DNA of 64,000 bases from Pyropia yezoensis (taxonomy: Eukaryota; Rhodophyta; Bangiophyceae; Bangiales; Bangiaceae). The notes beneath the pieces were generated by a model. It was given only the letters and a program-made list of their open reading frames with translations, ran no database searches and was not told where the DNA came from. Position 1 is the stretch's first letter. The number at the start of each line of letters is the position of its first letter. This document shows, in pieces, positions 38,101-45,920 of this stretch. Made by a program: the position numbers and the translations under genes. The stretch spans positions 4,022,299 through 4,086,298 of the forward strand of contig CM020620.1 in NCBI GenBank assembly GCA_009829735.1. The letters are read 5' to 3'.

Positions 38101-39358
38101 ACACCCGGGGGGTTCACGTATGTTCGCAGCAATGCGAAGGTTCTTCTACTGGCCAGCAATGGCCGTCGACGTGGTCGACCACGTAAGGGGATGCCACCCC
38201 TGTGCGCGTAACCGCATGAGTCTACATAGGCAGGCGTCTGCCATGAAGCTATTCCCACCCGATGGGCCCAACGAGCAAGTCGCTATCGACATACTCGGGC
38301 CACTTCCGGTAACGGAAGAAGGGAACAGGTACATCCTGGTCATGTCTGACCGATTCACCAAGCTGTCACGAGCGGCAGCCATCCCGAATGATACGGCATA
38401 CACGATTATGAACGCAGTGGTTGACCACTGGATCAGTGCATACGGAGTCATGAAGCAACTCCTCTCCGATAACGGAGCAAACCTTACGTCGGCATTCTGC
38501 ACTAAGGTCCTGGGCATGTTCGGTATCGAACCACGTCGGGCATCCGACTACCACCCGCAGTCCAACGGGCAGGTGGAGCGGTTCAACCGCACCATCGTCA
38601 AGATGCTACAGTGCTACGTGGCAGAGCACACGAACACTTGGGACAGGCTTCTGTCCGTACTCACCCTGGCATACAATGCCAGGCCACATCGGAGTACCAA
38701 CATCGCCCCACTGGAATGGGTCATGCCACTAGGCGTCGGTAACCTGACGCTGCCGCCAGGCAGGTGCACTCGGTATGATACACCGAAGGGCCGACCCGCC
38801 GAACGCATCCACCTAGCTTGGTTGGCCAAGCTATCGTGGATGATTCCTAAGCTCAAGGGCGCCCTTGACAGAACACAACTTCGATACAAGAAGAACTTCG
38901 ACGCCCGACTACGGGTGCGCAACGCAACCCTGGTAACAGGTGACTGGGTCTATATCAGACACCAGAAGTTCCAAGGGAACAAGCTTATGCAACCGGTCAA
39001 GGGACCGTACCAGATCCTCCACAGAGATAACCACTCTGTTATCTTACACTCCGATACGGAGATCCAACGCATCAGTATGAATGATGTCACACCTGCTCCG
39101 AAGCCGGAACAGCCTCAGCCGGTACCGGCTGGGTTGCTACATGAAGCTCTTACAACCCACCGGTCGGATGACCCGGTGGGACCGGATGGGATTCCATACC
39201 AAGTAGAGAGCGTGGTCGGACACACCGACCCGGACATACCAGGACCCTGGTACGTCAAGGTTATGTGGGTCGGATACGACTCACCCACCTGGGAACAGGC
39301 GGCGAATATACCCCGCCAACTACTCATGCCTTACATGAGGCGACGACGCCTACTGTAA
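35192..39358 (+). CDS. element B pol: protease, reverse transcriptase, RNase H, integrase, chromodomain
   Basis: 1388 residues counted from the first ATG; in a fusion it would start about 5 codons earlier by frameshift. Protease DTGAG near residue 113. Reverse transcriptase with VVIVPKKDQTPRFCIDYRRL, MPFGLSNAPATFQRA and the catalytic YLDD at about 580. RNase H (DVDACDTQVG near 728, ERECLGVIWAV, RSDHEPLRW). Integrase zinc region H...H...C-x2-C (GCHPCARNR) and the D,D-35-E core (IDILGPLP about 1031, LSDNGANLTS about 1092, GQVERFNRT about 1130). A GPY/F-type segment (QPVKGPYQIL) precedes the C-terminal chromodomain (about 1335-1388, YVKVMWVGYDSPTWEQAANIP), which in chromoviruses steers integration to heterochromatin. 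All catalytic residues are present. Confidence 0.97.
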   Translation: MTGGRWGHPSKPPRSTAGKAPRRARLSRRRINPRVHLPAPTTRRQGIDDQPPRLGGEDGKPLHVEPDKGPVQDARATPDIGVGHVLFTLENFKVSATLGVDPQSTRSYYPVLDTGAGPNLIRKDTLPDKWLPRVRVTRGPTIKDANGRLIRTTAAMSLQVTIGDLTTEVDFLVCETLSVPCILGCTFINVHVDAIRPGRRTVELQEADGTKRGHTAIVRDLTLQGSHVNVAEVYASVEPKTLRLAKRTRFEPLSETVLPVNCDLAGICRVQSNLRTYKRHGLTMANGLIDLPAGGSSLLVMANYRRKAVTLPKGTILGIAELYEGDILTPDKEGQVEPLEVLAVAETTERQQPDDGKPNPSAAPADLPPKDQEALKALAEADLDHLPPSVAEGVRRMLRKHDVMWTGGALGTIGATQHRIDLVPGARPARSQPHRAGPMQREIVDGEVKRMSEAKVIRPSMSEWGAPVVIVPKKDQTPRFCIDYRRLNLVTKKDSYPLPRMDECIDSLGEATVFTTIDCNAGYWQIPVADEDIPKTAFVCHSGVYEFLRMPFGLSNAPATFQRAIDIILSEVKWRNCLVYLDDVIVFSRNMDDHVQHVDEVLTLLRNAGVTLRLKKCAFFQQTVEYLGHQITPGKLGVLEANTRALRDARFPNTQTQLKSFLGMCNVYRRFVKDFARIAKPLTVLTSSTLPKVLQPPSPSEEEAFESLKRALLAPPVLALPHRRGTFVIDVDACDTQVGCTLLQGETLIGTDNVIPDLRPVGYFSRTLNPAERNYSATERECLGVIWAVQLLRPYLEGSRFIVRSDHEPLRWLLNLGDKDSDSHGRLARWRLKMAEHDYRTVYKAGSTHHLGDALSRLDTPSGDTRPVDEDIPVVPVCMVGNATQGMADHTMAHLACPLTLADFREAQANDDDCRRHRANLLAGTAGIFSENEDGLIYRRAPADGRHQVVVPVSLRQAVMEREHENPTAGHPGGSRMFAAMRRFFYWPAMAVDVVDHVRGCHPCARNRMSLHRQASAMKLFPPDGPNEQVAIDILGPLPVTEEGNRYILVMSDRFTKLSRAAAIPNDTAYTIMNAVVDHWISAYGVMKQLLSDNGANLTSAFCTKVLGMFGIEPRRASDYHPQSNGQVERFNRTIVKMLQCYVAEHTNTWDRLLSVLTLAYNARPHRSTNIAPLEWVMPLGVGNLTLPPGRCTRYDTPKGRPAERIHLAWLAKLSWMIPKLKGALDRTQLRYKKNFDARLRVRNATLVTGDWVYIRHQKFQGNKLMQPVKGPYQILHRDNHSVILHSDTEIQRISMNDVTPAPKPEQPQPVPAGLLHEALTTHRSDDPVGPDGIPYQVESVVGHTDPDIPGPWYVKVMWVGYDSPTWEQAANIPRQLLMPYMRRRRLL

Positions 39359-39837
39359 CAACCCAACCGACACCGACTTCGGCTGTTGGGGGGTGAGGCT
39401 TATACCTACTAAGTAGGGTGTGACATGGTTATGGCAGACTTAGGTTTCTAAGTCAAATCAGACTTAGGTTTCTAAGTCGAACCAAGCTTAGGTAACTAAG
39501 TAGAGCTAAGCTTAGGTAACTAAGTAAAACCTGAACCTTAATAAGTTAACTTAAAGGTAAAGGCTAACCTCGATAATATCGAAGTAACTAGGGGGCTTAC
39601 ACGGGAGGATGACCTCCCAAAGCCAAGACACAAAGTGAGGGAGGATAACCTCCCCAAGCATGAACCAACCGGAAGAAGTTGGACGGGAGGCAAGGCACCA
39701 CTGAGCCAGAAGGGGTACTCCCCAGGGCAGCAAACAGAGGCAAGCAATGCCCCCAGCGGGGGATGAGTTTATACTCACTACTACCCGGCTACCATAAGGG
39801 TTGCCGGGGCCCTCTCCCGCACAAACAATAGCACTCC
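39359..39837. other. spacer between convergent pol and antisense ORF of B
   Basis: 479 bp with markedly lower GC than the flanking ORFs. Apart from the hairpin array at 39437-39525 no feature is recognised; 39600-39830 shows imperfect direct repeats of GGGAGGATGACCTCCC/GGGAGGATAACCTCCC, themselves partly palindromic. Confidence 0.6.
39437..39525. repeat. 24-bp x 4 tandem hairpin array
   Basis: Four copies of CTTAGG(TTT/TAA)CTAAG begin at 39439, 39463, 39487 and 39511, exactly 24 bp apart. Each is an inverted repeat able to fold (stem GACTTAG/CTAAGTC in the first two). Copies 1-2 and copies 3-4 form two sub-types. The array lies where transcripts from both strands would converge. Confidence 0.85.
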
Positions 39838-42396
39838 TCAGTGGGTAGACCCACTGCCCGAGGGAGGCCACTCACGCGTAAGCGCGTAGACCTCCGTGCT
39901 CCACCGGTCGGCAACGTCACGACGGTCGACCACCCGAGTTACCTCGGTGCATAGCTGGACGAGGGTGCTGCGGCCAGCCTCCACGTCCTCCAGAGCTTTC
40001 TGGAGGCGGTCCAGCACGCCACCGAAGCAACGCGCTGACCCAACCAGCGCAGCACCTGGGGGGATATCCCCCCAGCTAACAGAGAGACCCCCACGCATTG
40101 CGCGGGTAACAAGGGCGTCAACGCCTTCACACCAGAGACGGGGACCCCCGTCATGTAGGACAGGGGCGGGAGGTGACACTGGCGCAGCCAGAGGAGCCAC
40201 AGGAGCCGACACGGCTACCACCGGAGCCGGTGGCACCTGATACGAGGCCCGGTAGGACCCTACCGAAGGGGCTCCACCGTAACCACGGCGGTACTCCGCC
40301 CGACGACGGGACACCTCACGCTCCCCACCCACAGAGCCCCACTCTCGGGGACGACGGCCTACCGCCGCCGGCATCGGGTGACCGAACCACGGAGCAAGGA
40401 CCTGAAGAGGGTCATGGATAACCATGGGAATACCCAGGTCAGCAACAGCCTCGGTGGATGCCCACCCATGGCAACTAGGCTCACCCGGCTGAGTACGCCG
40501 GACACGCAACGAGTGACGAGGCAAGGGGGAAGCCCCAGCCTGCGGGTCCCGGTACGGGGGAAGGGCCAACACCCCAGCCCAGTTCACGGCATCGTGAACA
40601 GCCAGCAGGGCTTCGAACTCCCGGGCCAACCCGGTCTTGGCAGCTATCAGATCCACGCCCAACTGCGCGATGTGCCGACGGACACCCGTCGGAAGATGAA
40701 ACAGACGACCCTGCCGGCGGACGGACAGCAAGAAGGATGAAGCCTGCCCGAGGGTAACCTCAAGGGTGAAGGTACCCTGCAACGGGTGGACCGGCCGGGA
40801 GGCCAACACACTCCCGAAGTATCGGAGGCAGGAGCCGGTGTCAAACCGGAAAGCAGGGGCGGGTTCCCACCCCTCCTGCCATAGCGGCGGGCGCACGGGA
40901 GTGTATACCGGAGCACGACCGTTGCCGGTCTGCAACGCACACGTTATATCCGTGCGGAACGCATCGGCCATGACACCATGGTTACGTCGCCAACTCGACG
41001 CCGACTTCAACCCCGCCATGGGCGGGTAGGGAGCCGTCAACGACAGATACGGGGGTTCCCCCGGGTAGTAGTCAAAGTCGGGATACCGACCGGTACGGCT
41101 CACCGTCTCCCCAAACGCAACCGGCTCCGCCGCCGCCGCAATCCCCCGAGCACTAGCCGGGTAGTCAATCTCCCGCGGCAACGCGGGGGCAATCAAGTCG
41201 CAGACCCCGAAGTTGGGGTCGAGGTAGACCTCACCCCGTCCCACCCGGGTGCGCCAGAGCTGCGCATGCCGGTCGTCCGGCTGACTCAGGATCCAATGGT
41301 GTTCCACCCGGACCGCGTTCGGCTGGTTGACCAGCCGCACCAACTCCCGCTCCCAGCACGGGTCCACCTTGACGCGCCGGGAGGATTCTCCACGGGGATG
41401 CACCAGGTGGAAGTCCACCCGCATACGTCCATCGGACTTCATCGACCCTTGCACCGTGAGGCCTCGAACCCGAGCCACCAAGTCGGACACCGACATGGCG
41501 GGTTGACCCGCCGCCACGGCGACGCCGCCACCCAACGGGGCAACCCGGGCAGGACCAGGAAGAATCGGGGGCGCCGGGGGACGCACCACCGGCAGAGGGG
41601 CCGACGTCGGAGATGGACGAGGCCGAGGAGGAAGAAGAAGGGCGGGCGCCCGCCCGGAGTAACTCCCGGTGTCAACCGCCATGGGAGAAGGAGCGTCTTG
41701 ACCGCTCGACACCCGCGGCACCGCAGGTACGGCACCGGCGCCGGCACCACCCGTCGGCGTAGCCCCCGCCTCGGAAGGGGAAGGCACTTGGACAGCCTCC
41801 GGAGCCGGAGCCCCGGCCGTGCGGACACCCGCACCGTCTTGACCCGCCGCACCGGGTGTCGCACCGCCACCACCACCCGCGTCAACGTCGGGACCGCCTC
41901 GAGGAGTCACCGCCCGGACACCCGGACCACCTTGACCAGCCGGAGTCGGCTGCGGGTCGCCACCTCCGCCGCAGGGCGGACCATCTTGAGGTACCTTCGG
42001 TGAGCCGGCACCGGCACCAGGCTCCATCCGGGCAGCCGGCAGAGAGGGGGTAGAAGCCGCCACGCGCGGTTGACCGCCGGGTTGACCTCCGGCCGACGGC
42101 ACCGTCGTGCCGCTGCACACGGACGACAGTCCTCCGGCCGACAGACGGACGGACACCGCAGGCCCGTCGTCGTCAGACGAGCTCACCCCGTAACGCGCGG
42201 CGTCGGGACCGACAGGCGCGTCGTCCTCCATCTCCTCCCCGATCAGGAGGTCTTCCTCCTCTTCAAGCACCTGGGGATAGGACATGATAACGGGTGCGGA
42301 GTCCCCCGCGCCCACAAGCCGTCGACGGCTACAACCCGGTACGGTGGGATAACCGGGACGAGCCAGGGAAGCGCGGACACCCGCGCTTATGACCAC
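39838..42396 (-). CDS. element B antisense ORF, unknown protein (852 codons)
   Basis: An intact minus-strand frame between pol and the 3' LTR, opposite to gag-pol. An acidic N-terminus (MSYPQVLEEEEDLLIGEEMEDD, from an internal ATG at 42285, a likely true start) is followed by a Pro/Gly/Ala/Ser-rich linker of about 250 residues. The second half is ordered-looking and rich in Trp, Tyr and Arg (RVEHHWILSQPDDRHAQLWR, FEALLAVHDAVNWAGVLALP). No signal peptide, membrane helix, zinc knuckle or nuclease motif is seen, so it does not look like an envelope protein. The non-repetitive half, with strong amino-acid character and no stops, argues against chance. It would need an antisense promoter between 42397 and the 3' LTR. 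Function unknown. Confidence 0.6.
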   Translation of the reverse strand: MVISAGVRASLARPGYPTVPGCSRRRLVGAGDSAPVIMSYPQVLEEEEDLLIGEEMEDDAPVGPDAARYGVSSSDDDGPAVSVRLSAGGLSSVCSGTTVPSAGGQPGGQPRVAASTPSLPAARMEPGAGAGSPKVPQDGPPCGGGGDPQPTPAGQGGPGVRAVTPRGGPDVDAGGGGGATPGAAGQDGAGVRTAGAPAPEAVQVPSPSEAGATPTGGAGAGAVPAVPRVSSGQDAPSPMAVDTGSYSGRAPALLLPPRPRPSPTSAPLPVVRPPAPPILPGPARVAPLGGGVAVAAGQPAMSVSDLVARVRGLTVQGSMKSDGRMRVDFHLVHPRGESSRRVKVDPCWERELVRLVNQPNAVRVEHHWILSQPDDRHAQLWRTRVGRGEVYLDPNFGVCDLIAPALPREIDYPASARGIAAAAEPVAFGETVSRTGRYPDFDYYPGEPPYLSLTAPYPPMAGLKSASSWRRNHGVMADAFRTDITCALQTGNGRAPVYTPVRPPLWQEGWEPAPAFRFDTGSCLRYFGSVLASRPVHPLQGTFTLEVTLGQASSFLLSVRRQGRLFHLPTGVRRHIAQLGVDLIAAKTGLAREFEALLAVHDAVNWAGVLALPPYRDPQAGASPLPRHSLRVRRTQPGEPSCHGWASTEAVADLGIPMVIHDPLQVLAPWFGHPMPAAVGRRPREWGSVGGEREVSRRRAEYRRGYGGAPSVGSYRASYQVPPAPVVAVSAPVAPLAAPVSPPAPVLHDGGPRLWCEGVDALVTRAMRGGLSVSWGDIPPGAALVGSARCFGGVLDRLQKALEDVEAGRSTLVQLCTEVTRVVDRRDVADRWSTEVYALTREWPPSGSGSTH

Positions 42397-42869
42397 AAAC
42401 GGCTACGAGAAGCGCCACAAACACGCGGGTCGACCCGCGCCCCACGGGGCTACGAACGCGCTCCACCCAGGCACCTGGGCGGGACGGGGCCACCCTCACA
42501 CACGGGGTAAGCAAAGGGGGGTCACCACCAACCGACCCCACTCAACGCGGGCAGCCCCCGCCCCCCACTCAATCGTCCACACGAGAGGGGCCCCCCTACC
42601 ACCAGGCACCTGGTGGCGGATCCGCTTGCACCACCCCTCAGAGGGGGGTCGTGAACAAAAACCCGCATCGGGAAATTAACGGTCCGGAAAACGGATCGTG
42701 TGTGTACCACACAAAGGGGGGCACCCCCCTCGGACAACCTCGAAAAGGGGTGTCTGTCGCGACGGGGCGCAAAGCCCCACCCGACGGGTAAACAGTCACG
42801 CGACCCACTTACATTCGGTAACCCGAATGCAACTCGACCCGAGGACGGGCCGAATCTAAGGGGGGGATA
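42397..42869. other. untranslated region between antisense ORF and 3' LTR of B, with polypurine tract
   Basis: 473 bp. It is the 3' untranslated region of the sense RNA and the presumed promoter/leader of the antisense ORF. The polypurine tract AAGGGGGGGA (42858-42867) ends two bases before the LTR and would prime plus-strand DNA. Small direct and inverted repeats (CACCTGGGCGGG..., GGCACCTGGTGG around 42470-42615) occur. Confidence 0.6.
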
Positions 42870-43232
42870 TGTAGCAATATGGTTGTCCGTATTGTGACCC
42901 TAATATCAGGGGGGCTACTTCTAACCCTTAACTTTCAATTTGATAGTTCGTACTGGTCACGGTATCTATAAGTTACGTATGACCAGAGGGACTTGCATCT
43001 TGGGGTGGAGGGTAGTTAGTAGTGTCTCCGAGGGTTTATAACGAGGGGGCCGGTGGCGAATCCACCGCCGGCCAAGGTAGAACAACAAACCCCTCCCATT
43101 TGGGCTCCCATCTTGGTCCCGTGGCTTGCGCTCCAAGGACAGCAACCTTGGCCTCCCGGTGACGTTGGTGCCGATCCCCCTTGGTGAGTGTTCCCTGAGA
43201 GTGGACGTGCGACGGATTCCTATTGTGCTACA
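42870..43232 (+). repeat. 3' LTR of element B (363 bp)
   Basis: Same sequence as the 5' LTR by eye, ending GCTACA and followed by the CCAAG target duplication (43233-43237). Confidence 0.95.
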
Positions 43233-43237
43233 CCAAG

Positions 43238-43514
43238 ACGTGAAGGATGTCTTCATCAACGGTCTTTCAGACCTCATCAAACCAAACGTCCGTGTTCTGG
43301 ACAGTCAGTTCCCTGATCGCCCAATGGCGGACACAGTGGCAGCTGCCCAAGGGTTTTGGGAAGGCGCCACGCGCCTGCGGCAGTCCATCAAGGCCAGCCG
43401 GCCAGCCATGATCAAGGTTAGTCAAATCGACTCTACCCCTGAGCTCCCAGCGCGCACGGTCGATCGACCATTCGTCCCCATTAGGGCTGTCCGCACGGAC
43501 ACGCCCAACCCGCG
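43238..43514 (+). pseudogene. element A1 gag, middle fragment between B and A2
   Basis: 277 bp continuing A1 gag exactly where B split it (DVKDVFINGLSDLIKPNVRV...). It ends at the CCGCG that flanks the next LTR. It differs from A2 at a few codons (for example Leu for Pro and Val for Asp), confirming that it belongs to a different A copy. Confidence 0.9.
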
Positions 43515-43921
43515 TGTAGCATATCCGCCCCTTGTACCGAATTCCGGTATTTACTGGCTTGTAGCCCCCCCGACTGGTGGCCCCAGCCTTGTTGGCATGG
43601 GTCCGCTTGTGGCTCGCCCTTTGGGGGACTACTTTTGTTTTGTATTGTTTATCTGTCCTTGCCTTGGAGGGATCTTTTATATTGATTGCTATGCTCGTAG
43701 CGATCGGCCGTCCGGCCTCCGCTCGGTCGCTCGACCGGCATATTGTTTTCGCCCTTATCTGCGACGTGGGGACTCGCCACTGCCTTCGGCCGGCTTGCTC
43801 CCCATTGAACGTCCAGGAGCTAAAGGTCTGTCTTCTTTGCCTCTACGGTAATAGCTTCCTCTTTGCCTTCCGGGCGCCGGTCGGTCCCATATCCTTTATA
43901 TTGGGTAACACATATTCCACA
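43515..43921 (+). repeat. 5' LTR of element A2 (407 bp)
   Basis: TGTAGCATAT...ATTCCACA. Three substitutions separate it from the LTRs of A1 and A2-prime (near 43571, 43789 and 43806). Followed by the same primer-binding site (43922-43940). Confidence 0.95.
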
Positions 43922-44139
43922 TTGGTGGAGCAGCAGGGGATACTGCTCGTGTGCGGCGCTGCCGTACACTCGTACGTGTTCCTTGGTGCCTTGTGGCAGT
44001 TGTGTTGACGATCTCTTGATCGGGTGTTGCAGGGCGACATCACCGATCAGTGAAGGCTGGACGACGCCGGGCGTCGTGCCACGAGGACCTTTTGGTTGGC
44101 GACGCAGGGCGCGCCGACGCAAGTACGCCGGGTTGCGAT

Positions 44140-45885
44140 ATGGCTTCGGGAGCCCCTGATGGCGCTCGGCGCTCGAAGGGTAAGGGGATTGCCCTGCCTT
44201 CGGGTTACACGCCACCAGGCGGAGGGAGCGGAACAAGCCGCCTTCCGGCACCCGAGGTTACCCCCCCCAACCCCGACGCGGAGGATATTCCTAACTCCAA
44301 GTTGGAGAGCTTGAAGGCGGTGGTTGAGGCACTTCGTGACCGTCTTGAGGCCCAAGAGGCCGCCAACAAGGAGTTGGAGAAGTCTAACACCAAACTGGTG
44401 ACCACTCTTGAGGAGCTGAGAAAGCCACCCTCAAATGAGGCGTTTCGTCAACGGACGACGTCGAACCGACAGCCGGTGGGCAAGATGACCCGGGGACCTG
44501 CTCAAGGGGCGTCCCACGCCAGCCTGCCTATTGGCAATCTTCAGATGAAGAACCGTCGGATCCGCGCGTTAGAGCGCCAAGTCGAAGACCTAAAGGTCAG
44601 GGTCTCGACTAAGCGTTCGAACGCCCGGGAGGGAGGCGCATCATCCGCTGATGATGGGATGTCATCCGACAACTCGTCGTCCTCGTCTTCCTCGTCTTCG
44701 GACGAAACCTATGACGGTCGTTGGGACCCTTCCCCACCGTCAAGCCCGACCTCATCGAGCAGTGATTCCGTTACGGAAAGTTCGGACGCGCACCGTCGAC
44801 GTGCGCGTCGTTTCCGGCGCCGACCGGCGCCGGCAGCTGAACTCACGGAGTTGGGTGACCGCAAGTTGGTCATTCGACCCGGCAACAGTCGCTTTAAGTC
44901 ACTCTTGGACCACAGGACCTACTTCCTTCTCCGACGGAGCACCAAGTATACACCATCGATGGTGAAAGATGCTAGCAAGATGAACAAGCGCCTAGACGGG
45001 GCGTTCCAGGGTCAAGAGACCTTTAACGGTGGCGACCCCCTCGGTGTTTTCACCTTCCTCACCACCTTTCGCAGAGCTTGCGACGCGGCAGGGCTGACCC
45101 ACGGCCGGGCGTTCCCCTTGATCGCCTTCCGGCTGGCGGGAGCCGCCAAGCGCGCATTCGCCAGCGCGGCCAACACGGTTGTCAGTGGCAAGCACTACGA
45201 GCTCACCACATATGGTGAAGGAGTCAACTGGCTTCTCAAGAAGTACGCAACTCATGCCGGTTTGGCAACGGCCTACCACGACATCATTACGATGAATCAA
45301 GCGGACACAGAGGTCCCGCGCGTGCTTGCCTCCCGCGTGGAGGCGGCGTGCGATCGCCTCTGTGGCCTGTTCTCCGCCCAAGACGTGAAGGATGTCTTCA
45401 TCAACGGTCTTTCAGACCTCATCAAACCAAACGTCCGTGTTCTGGACAGTCAGTTCCCTGATCGCCCAATGGCGGACACAGTGGCAGCTGCCCAAGGGTT
45501 TTGGGAAGGCGCCACGCGCCTGCGGCAGTCCATCAAGGCCAGCCGGCCAGCCATGATCAAGGTTAGTCAAATCGACTCTACCCCTGAGCCCCCAGCGCGC
45601 ACGGTCGATCGACCATTCGACCCCATTAGGGCTGTCCGCACGGACACGCCCAACCCGCGAGCGAACGACATCTGTTACAACTGTAACGAGCGCGGACACT
45701 TTGCCTCTCGATGCCCTAAGCCCCGTCGTGAACGACGTCAGGCACGAGTGATGGCACTCATTGACGACTCGGTCCGCAAGCAGATCAATGCGATCGTCGA
45801 GAACGAAGTCCTGCCGGACTCGGACGACGACGACGTCGAAAGCAACGACGCCGGCGACGGCAAGGCCGACTCGAAAAACGAGTAA
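44140..45885 (+). CDS. element A2 gag (intact)
   Basis: 581 residues from ATG 44140 (an in-frame GTG at 44050 is less likely). A coiled-coil-like segment (KLESLKAVVEALRDRLEAQE), a basic segment, a serine run followed by acidic residues, a capsid-like helical region (about 310-470), and a zinc knuckle CYNCNERGHFASRC (C-x2-C-x4-H-x4-C, about residue 510) with a basic arm, then an acidic tail. It packages element RNA. It ends AAA AAC GAG TAA, the same end context as gag of B, and the -1 frame is open through the stop. Confidence 0.9.
   Translation: MASGAPDGARRSKGKGIALPSGYTPPGGGSGTSRLPAPEVTPPNPDAEDIPNSKLESLKAVVEALRDRLEAQEAANKELEKSNTKLVTTLEELRKPPSNEAFRQRTTSNRQPVGKMTRGPAQGASHASLPIGNLQMKNRRIRALERQVEDLKVRVSTKRSNAREGGASSADDGMSSDNSSSSSSSSSDETYDGRWDPSPPSSPTSSSSDSVTESSDAHRRRARRFRRRPAPAAELTELGDRKLVIRPGNSRFKSLLDHRTYFLLRRSTKYTPSMVKDASKMNKRLDGAFQGQETFNGGDPLGVFTFLTTFRRACDAAGLTHGRAFPLIAFRLAGAAKRAFASAANTVVSGKHYELTTYGEGVNWLLKKYATHAGLATAYHDIITMNQADTEVPRVLASRVEAACDRLCGLFSAQDVKDVFINGLSDLIKPNVRVLDSQFPDRPMADTVAAAQGFWEGATRLRQSIKASRPAMIKVSQIDSTPEPPARTVDRPFDPIRAVRTDTPNPRANDICYNCNERGHFASRCPKPRRERRQARVMALIDDSVRKQINAIVENEVLPDSDDDDVESNDAGDGKADSKNE
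45873..45879 (+). promoter_or_regulatory. probable -1 frameshift site (G AAA AAC) of family A
   Basis: GAAAAAC lies in gag phase, one codon before the stop. It is less ideal than the GGGAAAC of B because the P-site pairing is not fully preserved, but pol is in the -1 frame, open across the gag stop, and has no suitable ATG of its own before the protease. The following AACGAGTAAG is shared with B. Confidence 0.6.
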
Positions 45886-45920
45886 GTCGAGGACCACCGG
45901 GCAGTCTCCCCGACGCACCC

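Larger units (their letters stand above)
32413..43232 (+). mobile_element. element B: full-length chromodomain Ty3/Gypsy retrotransposon with antisense ORF
   Basis: 10820 bp. Layout: LTR, primer-binding site, gag, pol in the -1 frame (protease, reverse transcriptase, RNase H, integrase, chromodomain), hairpin array, long antisense ORF, polypurine tract, LTR. LTRs are 363 bp and look identical by eye, and all three ORFs are intact, so the insertion is recent and may be autonomous. It sits in A1 gag between copies of CCAAG. It is a different family from A: LTRs differ apart from the TGTAGCA start, and the proteins are only moderately similar. Confidence 0.95.

Noticed and set aside
39437-39525. 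CRISPR-like array
   Set aside because: Only four copies, the repeats are themselves palindromic with 10-bp identical or near-identical spacers, and the setting is a eukaryotic retrotransposon.
39838-42396. envelope gene, which would make element B an errantivirus-like element
   Set aside because: The ORF is on the opposite strand and shows neither signal peptide nor membrane helix nor furin-like site.
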